From Rhizobium croatiense (GTDB lineage Bacteria > Pseudomonadota > Alphaproteobacteria > Rhizobiales > Rhizobiaceae), in assembly GCF_019793465.1 (NCBI RefSeq), contig NZ_JAILYJ010000015.1:1-64000 (forward strand): 64,000 nt of DNA, in the 5' to 3' direction. The translations under genes and the position numbers were made by a program. Below the pieces are notes generated by a model. It was given only the letters and a program-made list of their open reading frames with translations, was not told the origin of the DNA and ran no database searches. Positions 47,247 to 56,488 of the stretch are shown here, piece by piece. Every line of letters begins with the position of its first letter. Position 1 is the stretch's first letter.

Positions 47247-47677
47247 TCAGGCGTTCGCTTCAGGAAGGCGCCTGCCTGTCGCGGCTGAAAACAGATGCTC
47301 GCCGGCCGCTTGCAAAGTGAAGCGGATCGTGTCGCCACGCCTTATCGCAATGCGCTCGCGAAAGAGCATATTGACGTTTTCTTCTCAGGCCCGCGCGACG
47401 ACCTGCGTCTCCGCGCCCGTCGGTTCGAGGGCGACGTTCTTCGCCGTGTTCCCCGTCGCGACACCGATCGCTTCCGCCGGCGGAACGATCGACAGGATCA
47501 GCTCGGCCTCCGCCAGCGCCCGGTGTTCGACCGGCACCATGCCGGCTGACTTGGCGCGCGCAATCGTCTGATCGCTTCTACCGTCGAGATGGGTCAGCAC
47601 CGTGGCGCCATGGTCGATCAGCCTCTGGCCACAGCGCTTCCCATTGCGTCCGCTCCGATGATTGCGAAATTCGGCAT
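47247..47677 (-). pseudogene. Chimeric remnant: 6PGDH-like N-terminus joined to an ABC-ATPase C-terminus
   Basis: From ATG 47677 the minus strand encodes PNFAIIGADAMGSAVARG, a dinucleotide-binding opening, and then meets a stop. One base shift near 47620-47630 restores LIDHGATVLTHLDGRSD and AEAELILSIVPPAEAIGVA, the rest of a 6-phosphogluconate-dehydrogenase-like N-terminal region (DUF1932 type). The sequence then turns abruptly into LEPTGAETQVVARA, a stop, EENVNMLFRERIAIRRGDTIRF, HLFSAATGRRL, which is the TOBE end of a MalK/UgpC-type ABC ATPase. So two unrelated gene ends are fused by deletion, with a frameshift and an internal stop. No working product is expected. Confidence 0.75.
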
Positions 47678-48099
47678 ATGAAACCTCTGTGGTGTGACGA
47701 CGACATCGCATCAGAGCTATCGCCGATCGGACCGACGTCAAATGCGACAAGGCGGCAGGATGCTCGTGTCGAAGCGGGGCGACGGTTTTTCCGTGCACGC
47801 CGCCGTTTCACTGACGGACTTGATTTTGGTCAGAGCAGGCGTCGTCGACGCCGAAAAGAAGCTTGTGTCGCTCTGCAAGGAGTTGGGAATCCCGGCGATC
47901 ATCGAGGTTCGCATCGGCGTTGCCGCTGCCCTGCTGGTGTCGGCCGCAAGGGAGAGCGGCCGCTCTGCTTTGAGCTCTGGCAAGTTCCCGCCGATCACAG
48001 GACCACCGGCTTGAAGCTTGCCCCTCCCCGGCGGCGGCCCGGCAACCTATATCAGTGCCAAGCCAACCAGCAGCATGGACTGCCCGACCGGAGATATGC
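47678..48099. other. Low-information stretch beside the chimeric remnant
   Basis: About 420 bases. A 106-codon plus frame (47694-48014) has no ribosome site or recognised motif. Its middle (ILVRAGVVDAEKKLVSLCKELGIPAIIEV) might be gene debris, but I could not assign it. Confidence 0.5.
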
Positions 48100-49014
48100 A
48101 TGAGCCAGGATCCCTATGAGCTTCTGGGCGTGAAGCGGGATGCGACGCAGAAGGATATTCAGAGTGCCTTCCGCAAGCTCGCCAAGAAACTTCACCCCGA
48201 CCTTAACCCCGGCGACAAAAAGGCGGAGGACCGATTCAAGGATATTTCGACCGCTTACGAGATTTTGAGCGACGAACAGAAGCGGAGACGTTTTGACCGC
48301 GGCGAGATCGATATGACGGGCGCCGAGCGGGCGCAGCGCAGCTATTACCGCGACTATGCCTCGGCGAGCGGTGCCAATGATCCCTACCGCAACAATTCCG
48401 GCTTTGCCGATTTCGCCGACATCGACAATAGCTTTGCCAATTTCTTTTCGCGTCGCGGTGGCGGCGGCAGGACGCGCAGCCAAGGCCAGGATCGGCGTTT
48501 CTCCATGGAGGTCGATTTTCTCGAGGCCGTCAACGGCACCAGGACCGAGATCAAGCTGCCGGATGGGCCGCAGCTCGATGTGCAGATTCCGCCCGGAACC
48601 CGCGACGGCCAGACCTTGCGGCTGCGTGGCAAGGGTGAGCCGGGCCTTGGAGGCGGGCCGCCGGGCGATGCCCTTATCGAAATCCGTGTGGCCCCCCACC
48701 GCTTTTTCACGCGCGACGGCGACGACATCCGCCTGGAACTGCCGATCTCGCTTGACGAGGCGGTGCTCGGCGGCAAGGTCCGCGTGCCGACACCATCGGG
48801 ACCTGTCAACGTGACGCTGCCCCCGCACTCGAATACCGGCAAGGTCCTGCGTCTCAGGGGCAAGGGCGTTCCAAAACGCGGCGGCGGACACGGCGACGTC
48901 TATGTCTCCTTGAAGATCGTGCTGCCCGATAATTCAGACGAACGGCTGACCTCCCTGGTGAAGGAATGGGCGGCGGCAAATCCATACGATCCGAGGAAGA
49001 ATATGGAGGCCTGA
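48100..49014 (+). CDS. cbpA: Curved-DNA-binding/DnaJ-type co-chaperone CbpA
   Basis: 304 residues. J-domain at 4-70 with the HPD triad (KLHPDLNPG), a short Gly/Phe-like linker (FANFFSRRGGGGR), no zinc-finger cysteines, then two DnaJ C-terminal beta domains (VDFLEAVNGTRTEIKLPDG, IPPGTRDGQTLRLRGKGEPG, LPISLDEAVLGGKVRVPTPSG, RLRGKGVPKRGGGHGDVYV). This is the type II DnaJ/CbpA layout that stimulates DnaK ATPase and can bind DNA. Start chosen at ATG 48100 with GGAG 5 bases upstream. The partner regulator CbpM follows. Confidence 0.94.
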   Translation: MSQDPYELLGVKRDATQKDIQSAFRKLAKKLHPDLNPGDKKAEDRFKDISTAYEILSDEQKRRRFDRGEIDMTGAERAQRSYYRDYASASGANDPYRNNSGFADFADIDNSFANFFSRRGGGGRTRSQGQDRRFSMEVDFLEAVNGTRTEIKLPDGPQLDVQIPPGTRDGQTLRLRGKGEPGLGGGPPGDALIEIRVAPHRFFTRDGDDIRLELPISLDEAVLGGKVRVPTPSGPVNVTLPPHSNTGKVLRLRGKGVPKRGGGHGDVYVSLKIVLPDNSDERLTSLVKEWAAANPYDPRKNMEA

Positions 49015-49016
49015 TC

Positions 49017-49340
49017 ATGGATGATCATGAGTTCCGTCTTTGCCTGAAAATCGATGTCGTCCAGCTCGACTTCTGGGTCGAACGGGGTTGGCTGATCCCG
49101 GAGATATCAGGCGAAGGGCGGCAGTTTCGCGAGGCCGATGTCGCCCGCGGCCGGCTCATCCTCGATCTCATGGGCAACATGGGCGTCAACGAAGCGGGCG
49201 TCGATGTCGTCATGGATCTGGTCGACCAGCTTCACGGAGTCAGGGGAACGATGGGCAAGCTGGTGACGGCCATCGGCCGGCAAGAGCGGCAGGTTCAGCA
49301 GCGGCTCATCGAGAGCCTCGAGGATATCGACCGCTTTTGA
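49017..49340 (+). CDS. cbpM: Chaperone modulator CbpM
   Basis: 107 residues, two bases after cbpA. A MerR-like helical fold (FRLCLKIDVVQLDFWVERGWLIPEISGEGRQFREADVARGRLILDLMGNMGVNEAGVDVVMDLVDQLHG) with a C-terminal helix. CbpM binds the J-domain of CbpA and inhibits its action. Gene order and size match the cbpAM pair. Confidence 0.9.
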   Translation: MDDHEFRLCLKIDVVQLDFWVERGWLIPEISGEGRQFREADVARGRLILDLMGNMGVNEAGVDVVMDLVDQLHGVRGTMGKLVTAIGRQERQVQQRLIESLEDIDRF

Positions 49341-49367
49341 GGAACCGGCCGCATGCGGCGGATATCC

Positions 49368-50297
49368 TCACATGGTGAACCAGTAGCGGATGATGTGGAA
49401 GAATAGCGGTGCGGCAAAGGTGATAGAATCCAGCCGGTCGAGCACGCCGCCATGGCCTTCGATCACATAACCCCAGTCCTTGGCGTTGAGATCGCGCTTG
49501 ATCGCCGAGAGCACGAAGCCGCCGAAGAAGCCGGCAACGACGATGACCGTGCTGACGGCTGCCGCCTGCAGGGGTGAGAACGGCGTCAGCCGGTAGAGCA
49601 TCGTTCCGACCAGGATCGCCGAGGCACCGCCGCCGATCAGGCCCTCGAGCGTCTTCGACGGGCTGATGTTCGGCGAGAAACGATGTTTTCCCAGAAGCTT
49701 GCCCCAGACATACTGGAAGACGTCGCTGAGCTGCACGACGATAACGAGATAGACGAGAAGAAGCGCCGGCGGTGTGCCTGTCTCAAGCATCAGCAGCGCG
49801 GGCGCATGGCTGATCGAATAGACCGTCAGCATCAAGCCCCATTGCACCCTGGCGGTCCGCGCCAGGAATTCCTTGACGTCGCCGGTGAGCGTCGCCACCG
49901 CCGGCAGGATCAGGAAGGCATAGACCGGAATGAAGATCGCAAAGAGGCCGTACCATAACGTTCCGAGCAGCACATAGTGCAGCGGCAGGACGACGAAGAA
50001 GGACAGGAACAGCGCCAGGTGATCGCCGCGCCGTGACGGCGTCAGCGTCCAGAATTCGCGCAGCGCCATGAAGGACAGGAACGCGAACAGGATAACCACC
50101 GCCGTATCGCCGAGCAGGATCGCGCCGCCGAACACCGCGACCATGACCCACCAGGAACGGATGCGGGCGTTGAGGTTCTGGACGGTGGCGACGGAGCCAG
50201 GCTCGGTCGCCCGTCGCTGCAGGATGAAGCCGATGGCGGAGGCGACGGCGAGCAGGCCGAGGATTGCGGCAAGGACGATGGAGAAAAGGCTGGTCAT
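49368..50297 (-). CDS. Phosphatidate cytidylyltransferase-like membrane protein (CdsA family)
   Basis: 309 residues from ATG 50297. About eight membrane segments and a complete CdsA signature near the C-terminus: SAIKRDLNAKDWGYVIEGHGGVLDRLDS. It would make CDP-diacylglycerol from CTP and phosphatidate. It is coupled (ATGA) to an acyltransferase gene and thus belongs to a phospholipid cassette that is probably separate from the housekeeping cdsA, since these genes and the CDP-alcohol transferase remnant travel together. Confidence 0.9.
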   Translation of the reverse strand: MTSLFSIVLAAILGLLAVASAIGFILQRRATEPGSVATVQNLNARIRSWWVMVAVFGGAILLGDTAVVILFAFLSFMALREFWTLTPSRRGDHLALFLSFFVVLPLHYVLLGTLWYGLFAIFIPVYAFLILPAVATLTGDVKEFLARTARVQWGLMLTVYSISHAPALLMLETGTPPALLLVYLVIVVQLSDVFQYVWGKLLGKHRFSPNISPSKTLEGLIGGGASAILVGTMLYRLTPFSPLQAAAVSTVIVVAGFFGGFVLSAIKRDLNAKDWGYVIEGHGGVLDRLDSITFAAPLFFHIIRYWFTM

Positions 50298-50914
50298 GCG
50301 GTGCGCCCTCCATCTGCCAGCTCGATGACCGCGGCGCGGGCCCGCGCCAGGAATGCGTCCTTGCCTTCGCCGGGTTCGACGCGCAGCGGCTTGCCGAAGC
50401 GTGCCGTGCAGGTGATCGGCACGATCAGTATGCTTCCCTTCGGCAGGATGCGCTGCAGATTGTCGAGATGGATCGGTATGAGATCGACATCGGGGAAGCG
50501 GCAGGCAAGGCGATAGATGCCGCTGCGGAACGGAGCGATCTCCTCGGTGGCGCTTCTCGTCCCCTCGGGAAAAATCAGGATCGAACGCCCTTCCTCGAGC
50601 AGGCGCTCGAGCGGCTCCAGCGGGTTGCTGTCCGGCAGAGGCTTGCGGTCGATCAGAACGGCGCGCAGGCCCTTCTCCGCAATGAAACGGCGAAGGGCGC
50701 TGGTTCCCCAATAGTCGCGCGCCGCCACCGGATGGGTCAGCCGCCGCACCTGATACGGCAGGGCGGCCATGACGGCGACGGTATCGACATGACTGTTGTG
50801 ATTGGCGAAATAGATACGGCGGCGCGTGTCGGGCTTGCAGCCCCGCCACTCGCTTCGGGCGCCGACCATGATACGGACGAACAACACGAGGAGGCGACGG
50901 ACAAGCGCGGTCAT
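50294..50914 (-). CDS. 1-acyl-glycerol-3-phosphate acyltransferase-like protein (PlsC family)
   Basis: 206 residues from ATG 50914; the longer frame upstream is the remnant read out of frame. Acyltransferase motifs: NHNSHVD (HX4D catalytic motif), RAVLIDRKP, FPEGTRS (phosphate/glycerol binding), and LIPIHLDNLQRILPKG. It transfers an acyl chain to a lysophosphatidate-type acceptor at the inner membrane. Overlaps both its neighbours by 4 bases. Confidence 0.9.
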   Translation of the reverse strand: MTALVRRLLVLFVRIMVGARSEWRGCKPDTRRRIYFANHNSHVDTVAVMAALPYQVRRLTHPVAARDYWGTSALRRFIAEKGLRAVLIDRKPLPDSNPLEPLERLLEEGRSILIFPEGTRSATEEIAPFRSGIYRLACRFPDVDLIPIHLDNLQRILPKGSILIVPITCTARFGKPLRVEPGEGKDAFLARARAAVIELADGGRTA

Positions 50915-51174
50915 AGTCTCTCCAGCGAATGGGAAACCGTTATCGTACGGGTGATGTAGGTGACGAGGCTGCCGGCCGCGATGATGATGGAGGCGGCGAT
51001 CGGATGTGAGGTGAACAGGATGAGCGCCGCGCCGATGCCGGCAAACAGGATCGAGAGAAGCGAAATGCTGTTCAGCGTGACGCCGGTGCGCGCCAGCCAC
51101 GCGCTCAGGGCGATCGCCCAGGACGACGACCGGCTCGCGATCGGTCGCCGCGAGGCGTGTTCTTCATCACCCAT
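50911..51174 (-). pseudogene. Internally deleted CDP-alcohol phosphatidyltransferase
   Basis: 87 codons. The first ~55 residues (RRPIASRSSSWAIALSAWLARTGVTLNSISLLSILFAGIGAALILF) match the start of CDP-alcohol phosphatidyltransferases of this cassette. The catalytic DG-AR-G-D-D motif that should follow is absent. The frame passes straight to a last hydrophobic segment and ends LVTYITRTITVSHSLERL. About 100 or more residues are thus missing while the reading frame and the ATGA overlap with the acyltransferase gene are kept. Probably inactive as an enzyme; it may still serve translational coupling. Confidence 0.65.
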
Positions 51175-51450
51175 TTACTTGTTTCCCCACCCCAACAGTT
51201 CTCTGCATATCCTGCAAATATCGTCGCGCCAAGCCCTGTAGATCCGGTCCGAGCTTTCCTCGCGTCGAAGCGATGGAGGCGCGCGTTGGAAGAGAAATTC
51301 TCAACCGGGAAGCGCGACGGCATCGGGGTGCAGCCTGCCACGCCGCGGTCTTTCCGCCAAGTCGCGACGCCATGTGGGCACGCATAAATTCGGCGGCCGA
51401 AGAAAGAGCCTAAAGGGGCGATCAGCCTGATTTTTAAGCCTGTTCTCTCC

Positions 51451-51478
51451 TTGACACCTTTTTAGGCGATACTATGAT
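51451..51478 (+). promoter_or_regulatory. Promoter of the BMP-type importer operon
   Basis: TTGACA (51451-51456), 16 bases, TATGAT (51473-51478), followed by AGGGGAG and ATG at 51514. The rest of the 51175-51513 gap shows no gene. Confidence 0.7.
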
Positions 51479-51513
51479 TTTTGAACCAGATGGTAAAAAA
51501 AGGGGAGCAATCG

Positions 51514-52500
51514 ATGACCAAAGACATCCTGATTTCACGCCGGGCAGTGATCGCATCGGGCATTGCGCTCGGAGTGAGCAGCTTCGCCCCGCTCGCAAGG
51601 GCTGCCGCCCCGCTGAAAGTTGCCGGCATTCATGCGTCGCCGGTTGAAAATGCCTGGAATTCCTGTCTTCACAAGGCCCTCCAGGACGCCGCCAAGGAAG
51701 GCGTCATCGAATATGTCTTTTCCGAAGGTGTCTCCGGCACCGATTATCCGCGCGCCATGCGCGAATATGCCGAACAGGGCAACAAGCTGATCATCGGCGA
51801 GGCCTATGCGGTGGAGAAGGAAGCCCGGCAGGTCGCGGCCGACTATCCGGAGACCGCTTTCGTGCTGGGTTCGAGCGGCGAGCAGGCCGGCGACAATTTC
51901 GGTGTCTTCGGCACGTGGAATCATGACGGCGCCTATCTGGCCGGCATGCTTGCGGGCAAGATGACCAAGTCGAACGTCGTCGGTTCGGTCGGCGCCATCC
52001 CGATTCCCGAAGTCAACATGCTGATCAATGCCTTTGCCGCGGGCGTCAAGGCTGTCAATCCCGACGCAAAGCACCTGGTGTCGTTCATCGGTACCTTCTT
52101 CGACCCGCCGAAGGCCCGCGAGGCCGGCCTCGCCCAGATCGACGCCGGCGCCGATATCCTGTTCGGCGAGCGCATCGGCACGGCCGATGCTGCCAAGGAA
52201 CGCGGCATCAAGTCGGTCGGCTCGCTGGTCGATTACACGCCGCGTTATCCGGACACGGTGTTTGCCAACGCCATGTGGTATTTCCGCCCGATCCTCAATG
52301 CCGCGATCGCCGATGTCGCTGCCGGCAAACCAGTCGGGAGGAACTACACGTCCTACGGTCTGATGAAGGAAGGCGGCAGCGATATCGTCTTCGTCAAGGG
52401 TGTTGCGCCTGCCGAGGCTGAGGCTGCTATGGAAGCCAAGCGAGCCGAGATCAAAGCTGGCACCTTCGAAGTTCCGAAGATGATGGAAGAGCCGAAGTAG
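51514..52500 (+). CDS. BMP-family ABC transporter substrate-binding protein
   Basis: 328 residues from ATG 51514 (AGGGGAG upstream). Its signal sequence has a Tat-like twin Arg (SRRAVIASGIALGVSSFAPLARA). BMP/Bmp-Med fold: LKVAGIHASPVENAWNSCLHKAL, FSEGVSGTDYPRAMREYAEQGNKLIIGE, TAFVLGSSG, FGVFGTWNHDGAYLAGMLAGKMTKSNVVGSVGAIPIPEVNMLINAFAAG. Homologues bind nucleosides, purines or related bases. It heads an operon with a CodA-like deaminase at the end, which supports a nucleobase-type ligand. Confidence 0.92.
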   Translation: MTKDILISRRAVIASGIALGVSSFAPLARAAAPLKVAGIHASPVENAWNSCLHKALQDAAKEGVIEYVFSEGVSGTDYPRAMREYAEQGNKLIIGEAYAVEKEARQVAADYPETAFVLGSSGEQAGDNFGVFGTWNHDGAYLAGMLAGKMTKSNVVGSVGAIPIPEVNMLINAFAAGVKAVNPDAKHLVSFIGTFFDPPKAREAGLAQIDAGADILFGERIGTADAAKERGIKSVGSLVDYTPRYPDTVFANAMWYFRPILNAAIADVAAGKPVGRNYTSYGLMKEGGSDIVFVKGVAPAEAEAAMEAKRAEIKAGTFEVPKMMEEPK

Positions 52501-52508
52501 TTCGACTG

Positions 52509-53920
52509 ATGCAGGGCGACGCGACGGAACTGGCGGCGGCGCTCAGGCATGGCAGCCTGAGCGCCGTAGAAGCGATGCAGATCTCCATCGAGGCAGCCGC
52601 GCGGCTTGAGCCGCTCGGCACAATAGCCTATCTCGACGGCGCCATGGGTCTCGCCGCGGCGCAGGCCTGCGACGAGGAACGGCAGCGCGCGCCGGAGCGT
52701 TTCTCGGCGCGGCCCTTTGCCGGCGTGCCGACCTTGGCGAAGGATCTTGGCGGTCCCTTCCGCGGACTGCCGGTAACGGCCGGCTCCCGCCTCTTTGAGA
52801 GAAAAGGCGGCGGAGCCGACTCCGATCTCGCTTCGCGGTTCCGCGAGGCCGGCTTCTGTCTGTTCGGCCTGACGACGAGCCCGGAATTCGGCCTCTCGCT
52901 CGCCAGCGAACCGGCAATCGGGCCTGTCTGTCGCAACCCGCTCGATCCGGCCCGCACCGCCGGCGGCTCGTCGGGCGGTGCGGCGGCAGCCGTTGCCGCC
53001 GGGATCGTGGCGATTGCCCATGCCACCGACGCCGGCGGCTCGATCCGCGTGCCCGCCGCCTGTTGGGCCTTGTCGGAATGAAGCCGACCCGCGGCGCCAT
53101 CCCCGGCGGACCATCTTTCGGCAATCATCTTGCCGGCATTGCGAGCGAACTGGCGGTCTGCCGCTCGGTGCGGGATGCGGCATTGATCTTCGACCGGCTA
53201 AGCGGCAATGCACGCGGACCCGTTCCGGATCCCTCTCCCGCCGATGTCGACACCGGCCGTTTGCGGATCGGCCTGTTGACCGACACCGGGCCGGCCTACC
53301 CCACCGAGGATCGCCGCCTTGCAGCCGTCGCGGACGCCGCGCGTGTGCTCGCGAAGGACGGACATGCCATCGTTCCCTTGGCCTGGGCCGACTTCGAATG
53401 GAGTGTTGCCGCCAGCAGCCGTGCCTTCGCCGATATCGTTTCCGTCAATCTCGCCGCCCTCATCGAGGCGGCAGCGCTTGAAGAAAGCAAGGCCGAGCCT
53501 CTCACGCAGGCTTTTGCGATGCGCGGGCGGGCGCTTTCAGCCGCCAGGCTTTGGCATACGTTAAACGATGCAGTTCTGGTGAGCCATGCGGTCTGGGGGC
53601 TGCTCGATACGGTCGATTGCATCCTGATGCCGATGCTCGCCTCCGCGCCCCTTGCGATCGGCTCGTTTCCGACCGATCATGCCGACACCGATCTGCATCT
53701 GGAGCGAATGACTGCGTTTGCGCCGCTTGCCTGCCTTGCCAATGTTTCGGGTTTTCCTGCTTTGACGCTGCCTTTCGGACAGGATGAACACGCCATGCCG
53801 CTACCGGTGCAGCTCATGATGCCGATGGGTCACGAGCCGAGGCTTCTGTCGCTTGCGGCACGCCTGGAGGCCGAGGGGCGATGGCAGCACCGTTTTCCGG
53901 TGGCGGGGTTGCCGTCATGA
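52509..53920 (+). pseudogene. Amidase-signature hydrolase with a single-base frameshift
   Basis: The first frame (52509-53081, 190 codons) holds FAGVPTLAKDLGG (catalytic Lys), ARTAGGSSGGAAAAVAAG and HATDAGGSIRVPAA (the two catalytic Ser). It then reads CWALSE and stops. The other frame from ~53063 continues GLVGMKPTRGAIPGGPSFG to the normal amidase end at 53918-53920. Loss of one base in TGT-TG(C)-GGC near 53069-53073 explains the break; restored, the protein would be ~470 residues, the family norm. The rest looks intact, so this is either a recent mutation or a sequence error. It would hydrolyse an amide of the imported compound. It overlaps the ATPase start (ATGA). Confidence 0.8.
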
Positions 53921-55449
53921 CCGGGCCTGTTCTGGAAATTGTCGGCGTCAGCAAAAGCTTCGGCGCCAACCTTGCCAATGACGATATTTCCATGACGCTG
54001 GCCAAAGGCGAGGTCGTCGCCCTGCTCGGCGAGAACGGCGCGGGCAAGACCACGCTGATGAGCATCCTTTTCGGCCACTACGTGCCTGATGCCGGCCGAA
54101 TTCTGATCGACGGCGCCGAGTTGCCGCAGGGCAAGCCGCGCGCGGCAATCCGCGCCGGCGTCGGCATGGTGCATCAGCATTTCTCGCTCGCACCCAATCT
54201 GACCGTTCTCGAAAACGTCATGACCGGCACGGAAGGGCTTTGGTCCTGGCGATCGGCAACATCGGCGGCGCGCAAGAAGCTCCTGGCGATTTCGGAGCGC
54301 TTTGGTCTCCAGGTCGATCCGAACGCCCGTCTTGGCGACCTTTCGGTCGGCGAGCAGCAAAGAGTGGAAATCCTCAAGGCGCTCTACAACGATGCCCGCA
54401 TCTTGATCCTCGATGAGCCGACGGCGGTGCTGACCAACATCGAAGCCGAGCGGCTGTTCACGACCCTGAAGGAAATGGCCCGCCAGGGCCTGTCGCTGAT
54501 CTTCATTTCGCACAAGCTCGACGAGGTAATGGCGGCGGCAGACCGCATCGTCGTGCTGCGCACAGGCAGGATGGTCGCCGAGCGCAGGGCGTCGGAAACG
54601 AGCAAGGCGGAACTCGCCGAGCTGATGGTCGGGCACCGCGTAACGCGGCCCGTTCGCCAACCGTCGACACCCGGTGACATTGCACTCGAGGCTTCGGGCG
54701 TGACCGTGCGAAGCGGCGGCATCGATCGTCTGAAATCGATCAGCTTCCGGCTACATCAGGGAGAGATCCTCGGCATTATTGGCGTTTCCGGCAATGGCCA
54801 GGCGGCATTGGCGCATCTTCTTTCCGGCACGCTGGCGCGCAGCAGCGGCGACCTCCGGCTGTTCGGCGAAGTGGTCGGCAATCTTGACGTCGCCGATGTC
54901 GTCGAAGCCGGCATCGGCCGCATTCCCGAGGACCGCAACCATGAGGGCGTGATCGGGGAAATGGCGATCTGGGAAAACGCCGTGCTGGAGCGGATCGCCT
55001 CGCCGGCCTTCTCGCGCCACGGCCTCGTCAACCGCAAGGCCGGCATAGCCTTCGCGCGCGCGATCATCGACGGCTTCGACGTTCGCGGCGGCGGCCCGGC
55101 GATCCGCACACGGCTGCTGTCCGGCGGCAATATGCAAAAGCTCATTCTTGGGCGCAGCCTCTATCGGCGGCCGCGCATTCTGCTTGCTGCCCAGCCTGCC
55201 CGCGGCCTTGATGAAGGGGCTGTGGCCGCTGTGCATGCGCGCCTGCTGGAAGCCCGCCGGCAGGGGACTGCGGTGCTGCTGATATCAGAGGATCTTGACG
55301 AGGTGATTGCGCTCGCAGACCGCATACAGGCGATCGTCGGCGGCCGGCTGTCGCCGCCCGTCGACGCCGATGGCGCCGACGCCCGCAGGCTGGGGCTGAT
55401 GATGGCCGGCGAATGGCAAGAGACCCGCGAGGCCGATCATGCGATTTGA
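53917..55449 (+). CDS. BMP-type ABC transporter ATPase (double NBD)
   Basis: 510 residues from ATG 53917, overlapping the amidase stop. Domain 1: GENGAGKTTLMSILFG, LSVGEQQRVEILKAL, ILILDEPTAVLT. Domain 2: degenerate P-loop GVSGNGQAALAHLLSG, LSGGNMQKLILGRSL, and a Walker B altered to ILLAAQPARGLD. This is the YufO/NupA pattern. A fused ATPase for nucleoside-type import. Confidence 0.92.
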   Translation: MTGPVLEIVGVSKSFGANLANDDISMTLAKGEVVALLGENGAGKTTLMSILFGHYVPDAGRILIDGAELPQGKPRAAIRAGVGMVHQHFSLAPNLTVLENVMTGTEGLWSWRSATSAARKKLLAISERFGLQVDPNARLGDLSVGEQQRVEILKALYNDARILILDEPTAVLTNIEAERLFTTLKEMARQGLSLIFISHKLDEVMAAADRIVVLRTGRMVAERRASETSKAELAELMVGHRVTRPVRQPSTPGDIALEASGVTVRSGGIDRLKSISFRLHQGEILGIIGVSGNGQAALAHLLSGTLARSSGDLRLFGEVVGNLDVADVVEAGIGRIPEDRNHEGVIGEMAIWENAVLERIASPAFSRHGLVNRKAGIAFARAIIDGFDVRGGGPAIRTRLLSGGNMQKLILGRSLYRRPRILLAAQPARGLDEGAVAAVHARLLEARRQGTAVLLISEDLDEVIALADRIQAIVGGRLSPPVDADGADARRLGLMMAGEWQETREADHAI

Positions 55450-56488
55450 GCGCCGCGAGCACCGCCCGCTTTACCTGCTGGTCGCCACACCCGTCATCGC
55501 CATCATCGCGGCGCTGGGGCTGGCGGGCATCTTGATCTCGATCGCCGGCGCACCTGTCCTGGACGCCTATTGGCGCATCCTGACCGGGGCCTTCGGCTCG
55601 CGGCTTTCGGCGACCGAAACGCTGACGCGGGCAACGCCACTGATGCTGACCGGACTTGCCGCCGCCGTCGCTTTCCGCGCGCGACTCTGGAATATCGGCG
55701 CCGAGGGCCAGTTCTATCTCGGCGCCATCGCCGTTGCTGCGGCAAGCTCGAAACTGCTCGGCAATCTTCCGGCAACCATTCTCATTCCACTACTGCTGCT
55801 GGTTGGTGCCATTGCCGGCATGGTGCTGATTTTGATCCCGCTGTGGCTGAGGTTGCGCTTTTCCGTCGATGAGGTCGTCACAAGCCTGCTGATGAATTTC
55901 ATCGCCGTACTTTTCGTCTCGATGCTCATAGACGGCGTCCTCAAGGATCCGCTCGCCTTTGGCTGGCCGCAGTCGCAATCCGTTAGCGATCATGCCATGC
56001 TGGCGAAGCTGATCGCCCGCTCGCGCCTGCATATCGGATTTGCGATCGCGATCGTGCTGGCGATCATCATTCACTTCGTCCAGTCCCGCACCGTATTTGG
56101 CATGCAGTCGCGCGCCGCGGGCCTCAATCCTGCCGGTGCGGTTTTTGCTGGTGTGCCGCTCGGAAGAACACTGGTGAAGGTTGCCTGTCTCTCCGGTGGG
56201 CTTGCAGGGCTTGCGGGAGCAATCGAAGTGATGGGCGTTAAGGGTTACGTGACGACCGACCTGTCGCCCGGTTTCGGCTACGCCGGCATCGTGGTGGCGA
56301 TGCTTGCCAATCTCAATCCGCTCGGCGTCGTCTTCGCCGCCATATTTACGGCGACGATGTTCGTCGGCGCGGACGGCATGAGCCGGGGTCTCGGCATCCC
56401 GACCTATATTGCCGACGTTACGGTGGCGCTGTCGCTGCTGACGATGCTGATCGCATTGTTCTTCACCCAATACAGGATAAGGCGATGA
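55439..56488 (+). CDS. BMP-type ABC transporter permease 1
   Basis: 349 residues, with about nine membrane segments and the BPD_transp_2 pattern of YufP: ETLTRATPLMLTGLAAAVAFRARLWNIGAEGQFYLGAIAVA, RFSVDEVVTSLLMNFIAVLF, GLNPAGAVFAGVPLGRTLVKVACLSGGLAGLAGAIEVMG. It starts 11 bases inside the ATPase gene and overlaps permease 2 by 4. Confidence 0.93.
   Translation: MRFERREHRPLYLLVATPVIAIIAALGLAGILISIAGAPVLDAYWRILTGAFGSRLSATETLTRATPLMLTGLAAAVAFRARLWNIGAEGQFYLGAIAVAAASSKLLGNLPATILIPLLLLVGAIAGMVLILIPLWLRLRFSVDEVVTSLLMNFIAVLFVSMLIDGVLKDPLAFGWPQSQSVSDHAMLAKLIARSRLHIGFAIAIVLAIIIHFVQSRTVFGMQSRAAGLNPAGAVFAGVPLGRTLVKVACLSGGLAGLAGAIEVMGVKGYVTTDLSPGFGYAGIVVAMLANLNPLGVVFAAIFTATMFVGADGMSRGLGIPTYIADVTVALSLLTMLIALFFTQYRIRR

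Noticed and set aside
47694..48014. 106-codon plus-strand frame beside the chimeric remnant
   Set aside because: No ribosome site or recognisable domain; part of it could be debris but I could not support a gene.
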